Positions 8,646 through 23,600 of a stretch of 64,000 nt of DNA are shown in pieces (the first letter of the stretch is position 1; each line of letters opens with the position of its first letter). A model generated the notes under the pieces. The model was not told the origin of the DNA. It saw only the letters and a program-made list of their open reading frames with translations, and did not search any database. Made by a program: the position numbers and the translations under genes. This DNA is from Phoronis australis. Its lineage: Eukaryota; Phoronida; Phoronidae. The stretch is taken from the NCBI GenBank assembly GCA_002633005.1, contig NMRA01000564.1, forward strand, positions 1 through 64,000, given 5' to 3'.

Positions 8646-11600
8646 GTAAGTGACGAATCGGTTCTCTGCGACCTAATACGTGACGGGAGGAGGTGTACTT
8701 GTCAAAATAACCATTCCATTAACCTTGGGTCCAAACTGGATTCAGGGTTGATATTCATACTGCTTTAAAATAACCGCGCGAGTCATTATAAAACGCCATT
8801 CATGAAAAGCGTCGTCAACTGTGTGACGCCATTTATATTGGTTAACGCAAGCTAGGTGATCTCCCGACAGACCATCACACTTTGGTGAGCAATTTTATGT
8901 TTCCAGAAAAAGTTCAGAGAATGAACAATCAGCACTCTGCTAGTATTAATACCCCAGACAACCACAGAAAAAATAATCTTCAAAGAGTCCATTACAATAA
9001 GAACACAAGGGTCACAGTTCACTTGGTGCTTACCGATGACCTTTCCCAGAAAACTGAATTAATTAAGACAAATGTTAAATTTCCACCAATTTTAAGATAA
9101 AACTTAAGTTTGCCTCAAGTCCGTTGCAAAAAGATATCTGAAGTTTAACTTTTCGACTTAAGTTTTGTCTTATTTTGACTAACTTACCGGATATAGAAGT
9201 TTTAAAGTTTGAAAGTTGAGACAAATCTTAGATTTAAGTAAAAAATGAACTTAAGCCAGTTTCTTGGAACGGGCTCCAGGTCCGAATACTCGAGATAAGT
9301 CTCAATTCCAAGGTGCATGTAAACACAGCTTTGTAACGATCTGGGTAACAAATGACCAAAACAAAATCTGACGCGAGTTCGACGTACTGGGTTTTTTGCC
9401 AGAATGTGAAGACAAGAAATATCAGTGGTTAAGAGATGAAAAGACGAACTTTGCTCAAATTGCCAAAATCGTTCACTAGCTGTGTTTGACCGTTCAGTCA
9501 TATAAAGCTAACTAGTGGGTAGGTCGAACGAAGTCTACTGGTGGAAATTTGAATTAAACAGCTTATAAATTTTAATGAATCATTTTATTAAAATGACAAT
9601 AACCTCATAATCATACAACCTAGGTTTGTGTTTTGTACAATTTCCTGTTCCTCTCTCTGGATCCGTGTCAAATCTCTGGCAATTAGCAACACATCGGAAG
9701 GGCTAAAATATTGTCAGTGTTCATCACATATTGTCGCCCAGACAACAACATGTGTCGATGTTTACGCCATATGTTAGTCGCCCCTGGCATATGTTGTCAC
9801 CCAGGTGACAAGATATGTCGAGTGCGACAAAAGTATGTCACAGGTTACATAAACGTGTATGCATCTTGGTGCGATATTTTACGAATTTTTTAAAATGCCG
9901 TCTACGAAAATTGTATTTTGCTAATAAAGGCTAGACACGAAACAATTGAGCTTTTGCCAAGTAAAGCGTATTTATATTGTGCTCTGCAGCCTTGCAGTTC
10001 CACATCAATTTACATTTATATGTTGTTGCGCAACAAGCACTAATAAGAGTTGTTTTACGTAGTTCCAGATATAACTTGCTATCTTCAAATTGGTGAAAAG
10101 TACAAGGGTTCATACAAAACAACTGTAAATCAGCGAGCATGTATGCTGTGGAAGAATCTAATGCACCTCATGTCTGAGGAAGAACGAAATGTCTATAATT
10201 CGTGGACGAACGAAGAGAAGAGAAGCGTCACCTTTTGTCGAAATCTGGCTGGCACAATGACGTCTCCGTGGTGTTTTGCAGATAGGAACGGCAAAATGGT
10301 GAAGGAACTATGTGGAATTCCGAAGTGCAAAAGTAATAGTCCAACTGTAACAAAACGTAGTTGTTTGATCCATCCATGAAAGCTCATTGTATTCGAATTA
10401 AATCTGGTCTGGTGGACACAAAATTGAAATCCTAGCACGTCGAAGGCATCACGCTTCCTTCAAAGGGAGCATATTATTGAAGATTGGCATGTTTTATTTC
10501 ACCTGAAAAAGAGCTGAGGTCATTTTTAAGTGACATGTTCCTATCAATCACAAAAAAACACCTAGCCTACGTCATTGAATAATATGACTTCTTATTCAGT
10601 CGTGAGAATGTGTAAACCCAGTTTGACCAACGTTTCAAGCGACCTAACATCGAACCCCAGGATCTTGGCTCTAACCTTGATACTCGAAATGAAACGGGAA
10701 CTTTTTGACATATCACATTCTTTTTTGGGTAAATTTAGGAAGTGTCTATAACTTTGTATTCTAGTATTTTGTTGTATGTGTATTAATGTCTTGTAGATGG
10801 TCAAACTCGATGAGCCCATGATTCAAGGCACATATGTACCACCCAGAGTAAAAAGTCAAAATTCGAGTACAGACTCGAAAATTAAGTTATAACGTTAATG
10901 CTCGCGTAATCAAGCACACGCTAGGATTGGACAGTCTTCCGCGTAAACCACATTGTGCTAGAACACAGAATAATAGACATTTATCTTAAATCAAAAGAAG
11001 AGCAAACCGGGAAAAATGTAAAACATAATTTCGAGTTTCAATTCGATTACAAAAATAATATGTTGGGCACAGGCATGTGACAAAAAAGAAGTAATAAGCT
11101 TCATTATGGTTATTAAAGATGAAGTCACTATGTCAGGACTCTGCACCCTTTTAAAGCATCCATTCTGACCACACAAGTGACTACTACTGAAATTTGCTTG
11201 GCGAAACAATACTGCAATGACTGATCTGCTTGCCCGTCAGAATGTAAAACATAGTTTAAAGCACAAATGCTGCAGAAGACGAAACTAGCATAGTTTGATA
11301 ATTGACCGCATGGTGTCGCGTCAAATTCCACCCACGGTCTACAGCAACTCTTTGGACTCCACGGATAATGCCATTTGATTTTGGAAACAGCAATGCAGTT
11401 TCATTTGATCCCGTCAATTGCTTTTGGTGTCAATAAACCTATTGCCATTGTTCATTTCAGAAAATTATCTTCGTGGAATCGCAGCTAACTTTTCTGTCGA
11501 CGGTGTTTTCATTGAACAAACAGAGAAAATAACAGATGGCGACAGGAATGAGTGTTTTAGAACGCTGCAGGAAGGCCAGAAGGAACTGCAATTTTCATAC

Positions 11601-14600
11601 CAACATAATCCAGCAAACGTGACACACCTAAGACTTACTGCAGCTCTGCACGACACCGACTGTAAGCTTCCATTGAACAACAATTATTCTCAGTACATTT
11701 TAAGGTCTTTCCAAATGCGGGTGTAAAATCAAGACAGTCGTGACTGCTGTAACAAATTTATTTGCAATGATGATGATAAATGAGCATACGGAGTGCATTC
11801 CGTAAACCAAGTTTCTAGCGAGAGAGGCGAGATCACGTTACTCCACGCATAGTTACGTGAGTGAAAGATGGACGTTTGGCGAACATGTAGGTGACTTCAT
11901 GAGTGTGAACTAGCAAAAATGCAGCTATGGATATGATTAGTCTTTGACGCTAGAATGTTGATTTATGTACTGGAAATCCTGAATTATGGGATGGGATAGA
12001 ATTTGCCGTTTTTATCTAAAAGCGAAGATTTTTGTCGTCATGCATGTTACCCGGCCGGCGGTTTGTGCGGAATGATCACTCTGACTCAGTGTGTGGTTAA
12101 AATATAATTTTAATGAAACTAATAAACCATGTTAAACTTGTTTAAATGAGAGTTCCTTATAAAGTTCCCGAAGCACCACGCTGAACTAAATGTCAATGTC
12201 TCGATTGAAGTGTAACTGAATTTAGAATTAGGCCCATGCTATACGAAATGGTTCCATTTTCCACATATGATTTGTCCCCTGAAACTGAAGTTGTTCACAA
12301 TCCGTCGAACTCGTACGGTGTCGCACAACAGTTTTAAAGCTTTTTATTTCATAACAGCTGAGTTGACTGTCCTTCTCACACCACAAATCCACTGGACAAT
12401 ATTCCTGACATTCAAAATTGTGTTCTCTTCTTGTGTCTCAGCGTCTCGTGCCACCGCCCGGAAGTTTACTAGCGCCACCTGGTTAATATCGTCTGCAACA
12501 GCGCCACCACTCTCCTACGCAGCGAGTTATTGTTCACTAAATCCAATTCCTGGCAGTGCACAGGTGACGAATGTTAAGGTCTCACTTCTTTTCAGGGAAC
12601 CATTTAAAGGGTTTCCAAGTGTTCTTGTTTAGCGGACAAAACACTTCATTGTGTACATCGCGAACCGGCGCAGTTCTCCAAGGTCAAACAATCCTTCTGG
12701 AGTGTGAGAGCATGCGTGAAAGTGCTTCACTTGTTATTAAATTTGTAGCCGGTATCCAAAACATTGAAATTTGCGAGGTAGAGGCTTACAGCGAACAACC
12801 GCAACCAGGTATGTACCTATTGGTTTTTGGGCAAGCAGAAACATTCGAGCAGGCATGTGGGCATGGTCAGTGTCCTATTTTAAACATGTTAGGTGATGCA
12901 CTTAGCCACTCTGAGGTCTGATCTTTGTATTTGAAATAGAGGTTGCATGTTTGACATTTTTCGCCATCGTTTGGCTCAAATCCAAGACGCGTGTCTTTTA
13001 TGCAATACTGGAGTACATTGCGGGTTACGAAGATGAGTTTCCAGTTCATTTCGAACCTGATGACATCAAGGCCGGGATCGAATATTTTTATTAGAAATCG
13101 AAACAGAATTAGATTAGAATCATTTGTCCATTCTTCTAGACTGGCTTGTGTGGAAAAATAGCGTGTACTCGATGACCCCAGCATTAAGGCTACAAGTCTG
13201 AGTCGGACTCGTGTTTTATTCGAGTTTGTAGCACGAAAAGAGGAGTCGTCAGCTACAAACTCGTCATGAAACCATTATACAAGAACCAATGTGTACTCGA
13301 GCACACACCAATAGCTGCTTATCTTGAGTAGGCACAAAATAGTACAGTAAAATATAGCTATGTGCTTTAAAACGGAATGTTTCCAATGTTTATCCAATAT
13401 TCACGCCTTTTATTTCACCCAGAATGTAACTGACTCCACATGTAGTGTGAAATATAATGCCTTAGTCGAGTTTTAAAAAATCAAGGTGCTTCTGTAATAG
13501 GAGCACCGCATTCACCTCATTGCGGAATTTAAGGGTAAGCTTTTTTCGGGGGCATTTAATTGGATAAAGGGTATCGTTTCGCATATATGCGTATGCGCTA
13601 TTATGTTGAACAATACGATAATAGTCATGGTTTTTCAAACACACGTCAAGTTATTGGGTGCACGATATATCACAACAGGCACTTTAAGGTCATACAGTCT
13701 CTTTTCGCATTCCAGTGTTCGATTTTGAATGCTTGCACCCGCTTGACCCAAATGGGGTTGGCTATTCAGGCTCAGAATCTAAGCTTCCGGCTACACGAGG
13801 CTTGCAAGAAGCTACATGTATCAATTGGTATGCGGCTGACCAAGACGATGAAGTAGGGTCTGTCCACTCATACGCGAAAAGAGTAGGAGGAAGACACAAC
13901 TACTGTCGAAATCCTAACTTTGAACGTCTACCGTGGTGTTACTATGGCGACGAGGGAGGTTTCCGGTCGTGCTCCATTCCCGTTTGTTCGTGTAAGTGAG
14001 ACACGTTTTTCATTCGGCCTCAATAATGAGGATATTGCAGACTTTTCAAATTTTGGAGTCTCTCAAGTGGAGTTACACTCATGCTATCAATTTCCAAAAC
14101 ACCGAACGGATTCTCTGACATACGTGTCCGAAATTTACATACTCCACAAAAGACCTTGGTTCAGCCAAAGGCATTGACACTTCGCGAATACTAAGAGGTT
14201 GTGGTAAGTGGCATGTAATTTTGGTTGGCAAATTTATGGGAGACCGAATGCTTCAAAGGCAGTAAACTAGCGGCACCGTCCGTAAAATGAAGGAAGTAAG
14301 AATTGGTGAAATGTGTAGGCCTATTGTTGAAACGAGATGTGGCAGAGAGAGCAAACGGAGACGCAAAATTGAACGGACGTTTTACCCGCCACAAAAATGT
14401 CAAGACATTGATGATTTAAATTACACAGATGTAGGCACGCCTGCTGAAGTCCTATTGAGACGCATTTCTTATTGCAATCAGCCCGATCAACGCTATTCTG
14501 GAGCAGAAGAAAATACTGGCAATGTTGTTATTCTGTTGTGCAGTAGAAATTTCTAAGACACTATGGTTATTGTTTGAAACGGACGATTAACGCAAATATG

Positions 14601-17600
14601 CGCATGCAGTCTCGTCCGCACCAGTGTCACGTAGAGAGGGAGAGAGAGGGATAGATAGAGAGAGAAGTTGCAGCATTATGACGCTGCGAAGGAACGTTGT
14701 TTCAGTTAAGTTGTTGAAAATGATTAGCGCTGTGGCACTTGGCAACTACAAAGCTGCGGCGTGTGCTTTAAACTGAGAAATTGCTACATCACTTTTTAAA
14801 ACTTCTCAGATGGACCTACCGATGTCATTGTGACTGCTGAGGTTGGAAAACTGCAAAGACGAGGAAGTTCATTGTTCTACCTTATCCAGGAAGGTCTGAC
14901 TGCTGCTTTGGCGTGTACCACTCCGTGCACTTACCCGAAAAAGCCAGTTGTACGCTGGCGTTCAAATCCATCATCGGGTCTAAGTGCAGAGAAACCAACA
15001 TATACACAGTGCCAGGATTTTGGCGGCGCCACTTCTCGTCGTTTGCAATTCACCGCAACTGCTCGACATAATGGTGACATACTTTCGTGCGAAGGCAAAA
15101 ACTTGAACCATGCTTACGTCTCGGCTCAAAGCCAAGTAAAAGTCATTGTCGTGTGTAAGTACATAAATTTGCGCAGTTAAGAGCACTCCGACAAGGGCCA
15201 ACTTACGTATTATATGAGCCTTAATAAATGATTTTTGTCAATTTCCATCTTTTTGAAGTGCATCTAAGTTGATATTGCCTATGAGAACTATATTTGCCTG
15301 TTGTTACCATTTTAATTGTGAAGAATAACAAACAAAAAATCCCAGTCACAAAAAACAAAAAAACAAATATTCCAATCACTAAAGTGTCGACTATCCTAAA
15401 TACGGTACAAGCCGAGTCTGGAGAAACAAATATTAGAGGCGAAAGATTGTGTTGTCACGTAATATAATACTCGCAGTCAGGGAATTATGCGAAGTATGAG
15501 AAATGTGATGCCAGGGATACTTCTTTCGCCAGTAGGACCAGGGCATTTGACGGTAAAAGACCAGCTTTCCCACGGCTACCAAAACGGACAAATCGTAACC
15601 GTGGTCGAAGGCTTTACTTATACATTGATTTGCTCAACCGATTCTGTGTCTCCTGGTGGTACAGTGAAGTGGCAGGACATTGCACCGCCTGACCATACGA
15701 GCTTCGAAGTTCATGATGGGGACCACAACGCGTCGGTGTTTGTCAGCTATTTGACCTTTAAAGCCAACAGGAGCAGACATCGTCAACGTATTCGTTGTCG
15801 TTCGACTAACAGTGAAGATCCAACACTAATGGCAGAGATATCACTATCACTTGATGTTTACTGTAAGATTTCTTCACTGCATTGATAGACCGTAACAATC
15901 GCAGTCATGGCTCAACCTGCTTGAAATCTTACTTGCAATGAAGACAAAACATGAACACATAGTCCCTTCCCACAATCCTATCTTGGATTTACACAGTTAT
16001 TTGTGAAATTACACCTTATAAGTTACGAATGTTTTAACCTTTTTGTCATATAGCATGTTTTTTTCCAAAAAAGTGCCATGCAATTGCGGTGTAATTAAAA
16101 TGTAAGAACATACAATCAGTAGGCAATACAATGCCCGCTGAGTGGTCCTAAAAACGCTTTAAAATGTGACGAAATTTAAAGGTCCAACGTTACTAAATGA
16201 ATTTCTATTTTTATATTGTTAAGGATAATACCTCATTGTAGTCGCTATCTGGTGGATATCCAGTCGCCCATTCTCATTGTTACGCATTGCTTTTGTATTT
16301 CACTAAATTATTTCGGAGATAACAAATCTGACCGTAGCTGACCACAGATATGTTTTAAGCATATTAGATCTTGGGCAGTGTTGTAGGACTATCGTCTAAT
16401 TTCAGTGGCGATAGAAAAACTCCGTCAAAATAAACACGTGAGCTTACGGTTTTGTATGTACCTGAATGTGTGTAGCTGGACCCACCAAAGTGAAAGTGAC
16501 AAATGGAGGCGGGATAACGTATCAGCACAATCAGTCGATCACAGTGGCAGAAGGGAGTGAGCTTGTTTTCACGTGTACGTCAGATGATATCTATCCCCAT
16601 GGCAATCTAACGTGGACTGGTGGTGGACGGGTTGGAACCGTCATGAGGAACAGCACGCCAGACGGACGGAAGACTTTGTCACTGGAACTAACTGTTCAAG
16701 CATCTAGAGACTTGGGCACACTCACTTGCAAAGCTTTTGACGGCAGAAATGTGTCATTTGTTTCTGAGTCAAGCATCAAGCTAAAAATACTTTGTAAGTG
16801 TGATAAAGTTGTCACGAATCGTTCGTCACTCAGCGTAAATTGAGGTCTTTTGTGGAGAACAGCTTTCTCCCCCACGGTACATCAGTATCAGTTAGACCCG
16901 GTCAAACTAAACTGATAACGCAGCAACGGCGTTGGCACTGAAGCAACTGAATACAGCCAAAGATGTACGCGTGCTGCACAGGTCACGATTTTTCGTCCGG
17001 CAGGCAGGCAAATAGTTGTTGACCAGTCGTCGATCGGTCGGAGAAACAGCAGGCCGGTAGCAGTCCGCAGAGACAATCGCAGCGCCGACAACAATGCAGG
17101 CTGTAGAACATTTCCTTTAAAAAAACAACTGTTGACGTGCCACATCTGTTGCCTGTGTTTTTTGTATTTCATCGGAACTGACTGTATTAACGAAACGTTG
17201 CATTATTGCATGCGCAACTATAACCCTCAGCATGTGGTGATGATTTGTCACTTGTCTTCCATCGAAATTATGGGGAGCCCAGCTAATGACTCTTACTGGA
17301 CCGTTGGTTATCTAGTCCGAGTCGGCTGGCAGACAGGTCAAACAAAGACGCGTGACCCATGTTGAACCCATAAGAAATGGCGTAATAACACATACCGTAT
17401 GTATATATATATATATATTTCAAAATATATACCACCTTAAAAAAGATGAAGTGTAGTTGCTGTTTACTTCTAGTTCATCTGTACCTTTCTATTTCTTATC
17501 GAGTTTGCAGACCATTAGCAATGTTTGGATTGGTCCAAGCATGACAATGATGTGCGAGCTGGTAATGGCAACGTTATCCTAAATTCCTTTTACTCCAACA

Positions 17601-20600
17601 CATATGAAATGCGACCTGTCTTCTTTTCCGCTAGACGGACCTTTGTCGCTTACCATAGCTGACCAAAGTGGTGCACCTCTACCTAATACCTATACAGTTA
17701 TAAGTGGTCAACAAATCACTCTCCATTGCCTTACCGACTCCGTCTCGGACACCGGCGCTGTGTACTGGGAGAATGTTCCTGCTCAGCAAGTTACCAGACG
17801 AAAAGCCCTGGGAATCGGCAATGTGTTCTATAGGGTTGCTATTTTTACTCCAACGAGAGGAATGAACAAAGCTGTGTGCCGCTGTAGAGCACGAAACGTA
17901 GACGCTCCTCTAATAAAAGCCTATAAGTCGATAAGACTGAACGTGGTCTGTAAGTACCATTTCACTATTTGACTTGAGCCCGGGATCTTGAGACGCAGCT
18001 TCTTCTTTGTAATTTTCGGTGATCATTCTTCAAACGACTGCCTAGCGAATCATAGAACTGCCTCATAATGTATGTGGGTAGTTGCATTTAATTGTTGTTT
18101 TTACGTAATGATTGTCAAGTGGATCTAATAATCATTAAGGCGATAGACGCATGTTACCCACAATCAAAACATCTCTGCTGTGATCAGCAGCCACTGACGC
18201 AAATTCTTATTTTATTATATAGATGGACCAACAAAAGTAATTATAACACCAAGCGCTGGAACGTTAACTGAAGACGTGCATGTAGTAGACAGCAAATCCG
18301 AATATCAGGTCAAGTGTGAAACGGATGACGTCAACGAGCACGCCACAGTTCTGATGACGACAAACATAGACTCTGCTCACCATGTCAGAGATCCACTGAG
18401 CGGTCAAACCACACGCACCCTCCGATTCACAACAAGTGCATGGCAAAATGGGAGGTTTATCAAGTGTTATGCTGAGAATAGTCAATACCCCAACTTTTAC
18501 GCAGAGAAGCAATTAAATTTATCGGTTACATGTAGGTACATCTAGTTGTAGTTTTAGTTAACTAAACCCGATCCTCACGAATAACTTACGCTCGAAAAGC
18601 AATCTCGTGAGCCTAATTTGTTTCATTCTTTTAATTTGTGGATCAAGAAAGTTGAACGTTAGACACCTGATTTTATTATGTGTTAAACCAAAACTTAACC
18701 AGTGCGTCATGCTTTCAGTTGGACCTACTGAGGTAATCATTGCTAACGATGGATCTTCTAGTGGCACTTTAGAACCATCGCAAGCACGTTTCACAGCTGA
18801 AGACGGAGTTAGATATCGGATCAGATGTCAGACTGACACCATTAACCCTGAGGGATCAGTGCGCTGGACATTTCGCAGGAACACAGGCTGGGAAACGGGA
18901 TCCCATCATGTCCCTGGCATTGCCGGTGGAAAAATCTACACCAGCTTTTTCCATTTTGAGGGCCATCGATCACTGAATGGAATGGTTATCGCCTGCACTG
19001 CAACTAACGCGAGACGCTCAAGCCTGACGGTCAGAAGAGAAATTACGGTTAACGTAGCTTGTAGGTGTGGGCATCTTATAACCGCTCTTTATTGGTGAAA
19101 TAAGAAATTACATGTATGTGGACGTTATGCACGACTAAACATATATGATCTTAACATGGAATTAATAGGTGACTTGAAATTCAAGGTGGCGCTAGTGTTG
19201 CAAGGGTCCTATCATTTGAAAGCGTGGATTAAGTTAGGCAGTTTTCAAGAAAAACTAGACGGACTTTGACAAAACACTGTCAAATTCTACCGAACTGCAG
19301 TGACGCACATCGTGTTGAAATCGGCAAAATTTCTCTTCCAGTAGAATATCACTTTCGTGGAGCTTCTGCCTGGGATGTTTTAACGTCTTTGTGTATAGCC
19401 ACTAAAGAGGTTATTGCCACGTTATTAGAGGAAATTGCAAAATTCCGGATACGTTGAAGGTGTTACGTCTAGGCGTAAAACTAAGACGATTAATGTTAAG
19501 AAAAACATTTGACAAATGGCAATTGTGATGCGTGAAGATTAAGATATGCTCACATTTTTTATTGTAATTTGTCGCTTGCGCCAATGCATTTTTCTCTTGT
19601 AGGAAGACATTTTATGTTGTAACTCAAGCAATAGAAGTAGATGCTGCTCTCTAACCGTGTGCCGATTACTTGAATCACTCCGTTTCAGATGGCCCTACCT
19701 CGGTTACGGTGTCTGACGTTGGCTTAATGAAAGGTGAAATGAACCGACGTAAAGACCAGTACACGGTGCATAAAGGCGAGATATGCCAACTAGTTTGTGA
19801 AACTGACAATGTCAATTCCATGGCAAATGTCACCTTTCAGTTAGACGGTGGCTCAGAATTACCTTCAAAAACTCTTCAAATGGAAGCATTCTTCAGCCAG
19901 TCTCTTAATTTCGTAGCTCTCTCTTCTCATAATCAACGCTCCATGACATGCGTTGCAAAGAACGCGGAAAGCAGTCGACTACAAGCGAAGAAAAGTATCA
20001 CCGTCATCGTAATTTGTAAGTGTGACAAGATGTGTTTTTAGTCACAATAACAAAGACGTCTCTTCGAATTCCCGACGTGATTGGTCTTGCAATAAATAGC
20101 GTTTAAGCCTCTAGACAAAGAACTCTGGATCTCGCTCCAAAATCCCCAGTGCATGCAGACGACATACAGTATCACCACTGGTTATGTCTGAAAACGTGCA
20201 AATTAGCTGGTTAGTTCTGCGTACTAATGGATTGTAAGGCTTTGTTTCCTATGTGGCTTATAGGAAACCAATCAAGCTTACAGAATGTGTTTATACAAAG
20301 GCCGAAGATTTCATAAACAGCCCGTAGGTGCCTCCATAGGAACGTCCATTTACCTTAAGACGGTCTGTATCCACAAGTTATAGACCATGGCGACCTTACA
20401 GACTGAATTTAGGAGTAGCAGTCATTGTAAATTGTGGCAACATCAGAGGTCACGTTTATTTGTGTTTATTTAACAGTTGGTCCCGAAGCACTGACAATTA
20501 TAGATTCGAGCTCTAAATTGAATGAGCCACTCAGTACGAGATTTACGGTGATTGACGGAAGGGGCTACACCTTGACTTGTGCGACGGACAGTGTCAATTC

Positions 20601-23600
20601 GCAAGCTACAATACAGTGGGAGTTCGCCGGCGGCCAAGGTCATGCGCAGGCAATGACATCCGTCATTTCCGAAAATGGCGGACGTATATTTAGAAGAAAG
20701 TTCACGTTTACAGCGCAACAATCCTTCCATAATTTGCAAGTTGTGTGCAGTGCAAGAAATGACAAGAACAGTGATTTTCAGAGGACGGCTTATGTCGCTT
20801 TGAACGTCATTTGTGAGTACATGTTGATCACAAATTCGATATAGTCTTGATGGTGTTTGTATTTAAGCCTAGGAAAATCTGTTTTGGTGTTGCCATTTGT
20901 CATTCCTGTGGCTGAGGCAAGGCATACGTAATCTCTGTTTTGGTCAAAGTACAACTTCACCAACTTATTTTCGCATTTCAAAACAGGAAGGCACTTGAAA
21001 TCATTGAGCAACAATTGAATAAAGACTTGCGACGGAAACCAAAAATTCAACACAGAAAAAAAATATCAATATGAGACAATTTGAAATGCTGAAGTACACA
21101 TACAATTCAAATCTTAGCTTAGCATGTTGCAAACATCGGTTCAAATGTCCTCTTTCTCAAGATTTACACCACACTCGATTGACCTCGTTCTTGAAATTCA
21201 CACCACACTCGAATGACCCTGTTCTAGAGTTTTACACTACTCTCGAATGTTATTGGTATGGAAGCCCAATACTACCATTTTGAAGTAAAGAAAAGCGTTT
21301 TATTATCTGGCGGCTGCCACTTAATTGAACGACATCCGAAGCATCGTTTCCGTACAAAAACTACACTACGGAAGTCGTTCAATCAATTCGTTTTATCGGG
21401 CGGCCGTCGGTTAAAAAACATTTTCTTCATTTCAAAATGGCACTACTGGGCTCCCCTGCCCGAGACTAGTTTCTTCACAACTTGTTTTCGATGCCAAGTG
21501 TTGCAAATCTTTTCGTTGCCAGCTGGCCCAGCTAGCGCCAGTCCCGGAAATTGTGTTGAAAACGGCCTCGAGGTGACCGAAAACAATATAGCCCAAATCC
21601 GCATAATTATTTGGAAGCCGCCTGTTAATAAAATATTTTCTTCACTTCAAAATGGCACTATTTGGTTTCCGTATATTGATCTGTGCCCGAGACTGGATTC
21701 TTTACAACTTGTTTTTGTTGCCAAGTAATGCCAGCCTTTTCGTTACCAGATGGCCCAGCTAGCGTCACTCTTTTGGCCAGTACCGGAAATTTCGTTGAAA
21801 ACCGCTTCGAGGTGACCGAAAACAATAAAGCCCAAATCTCGTGTACACCAGAAGGCATCAACAATCAAGCCATCATCACTTGGCTGACGGATATTTCTGC
21901 AGGAGATTTTATTTCGACGGGAGACATTTTCAAGTTCAAACCACTCAGGCATCACCTTAAAAGATATATCAAGTGCCTTGCGTTCAACAAGGACCACTCA
22001 AATTTTACAGCAGAAAAAACTATCACACTGGATGTAACATGTAAGTTGATTGGCAACTCTTGACAGAGATCCTGGTGACTGTTGACATTGAGGTCACTGT
22101 ATGCATATGTACTGTACTGCAAGGCTGCCGAGGTCACGTGTATTTGTTATATTTATATCTAAGAAGGAAGACAGTCATTTCATGTTAATGTGTTCTCGGT
22201 ACACGTATGCTATCATTGAAATCATAGATTATAAACAATAGATTCGCAACTCCGACATTTTCTTCCGTACTCTCCAAAATTATTTGGTTCATTTCCGGTT
22301 AGTATATTGTAACTGCAAATTCTCGCATCTATTTTACTGTCCAGAACAAAGAAAACAAAATAGCAATTTCGGCATTGAAACGCTGCTCAAAATCTTAAAA
22401 TAGTAGAAATATTGGTATCGCGAGTACTTTTAGCAATGCTACTATCACCCGACCACACAACAGCCGACCAAGATTGGCAGACGACGTACTGGCCAAAAAT
22501 AATACCAGATAATTTGGCCAGGTGTCGCTAGTGCATAATGACGTAACGTTGTATGGAAGAGCACGTACGGATTTCGTCCATTGAATGTATACGGTGTTGG
22601 CGGTCTATGTACTATAGTCTATGGTGAAATTGAGCATTTAAAAAGCATGTTACGCTACGTTGCCTTCCGTGGCAATGACAACATGACAATACCAGAGTAT
22701 ATGCATGACATGCATACGCTCATGCATTTGAACCGCAAACAAATCATAACGAATTTGCTATTTTAACAGCCCTTAAAGAGGCGTGGAACGCAAAATCTCC
22801 TCAAAGTAACTTGTAGACAATTCCTGGCGAATGTCCTCGCAATGTCTAGTACAGTGCAATTTACTTTCCCTTGTGAGAAAATGTCCAAAAAATGACAAAA
22901 TTTTTGAGATACGCGCGACGGAAAAACTTTCCAATCTCCCTCCCAATTATGATGCATGCGCGCATGTACTCACAGTCAGTTGCTTGAAGTCACTTGAGGT
23001 CAAATTTCACATACTCCATATAAGGAAAATGTGCTACGTCTATCTGTTGCCATACCAAATAAGGAGACGTGGTTCACCTTGTGGTAGAAAATTCGACGAT
23101 GTTGGGAGCAGTTGACAGTTCGTTTTTTTGAAATTTGAAGCTAAAAGAAAATATTTTGATATCAAAAGAATTTAAAGATCTTTACAAACAAACCCTAAAA
23201 ATACCTAGTGAGCAGGTTGAATTCTGTTTCAGTGGCAGAGAACCGTTTTCAATATTGCAATTATTTTAAGCTGTTTATCGCGTTCCAGGCCTCTTTAATG
23301 AGTATTTACGAGTAAGCACATCCTTTCCTTGATAGATGGTCCCACAAAGGTGATCTTATTTGAGGAAGCCAGTCAAAACCAGGACGCATACAAGGACACG
23401 ATATTGGTGGTTGATCAGCAATTTTACAAAATTAAATGCGCGACTGACGCCGTTCATCCTGCCGCTAGTGTGGAATGGACGTTTCCCGGAGACAAGGAAG
23501 TCGGTCAGGTGTGGAACGTTACCAATGCAAGCGGTGTACTATTCCACAAGAGCATCTCGTTTACTGCTAATTTGTTCCACAACGGGAAGACACTAACATG

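Larger units (their letters stand above)
15155..20476. other. Introns separating Ig exons 1 to 8
   Basis: The introns 15155-15532, 15863-16475, 16794-17634, 17950-18222, 18532-18718, 19061-19688 and 20016-20476 hold no further exon that I can support. A short TA microsatellite lies at about 17399-17420. Confidence 0.5.
22041..23335. other. Intron carrying two dispersed repeats
   Basis: Holds the repeat at 22440-22626, shared with 48455-48645, and a TTAA-flanked MITE at 22777-23294. The MITE ends about 40 bp before the acceptor of Ig exon 10. No exon seen. Confidence 0.7.

Noticed and set aside
8882-9100. Possible additional receptor exon
   Set aside because: No acceptor/donor pair in phase 1 and no domain; the neighbouring exons already join in frame without it.
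14287-14556. Cys-containing open frame between kringle 2 and Ig 1
   Set aside because: No phase-compatible splice sites and no recognisable fold; the flanking exons join directly.
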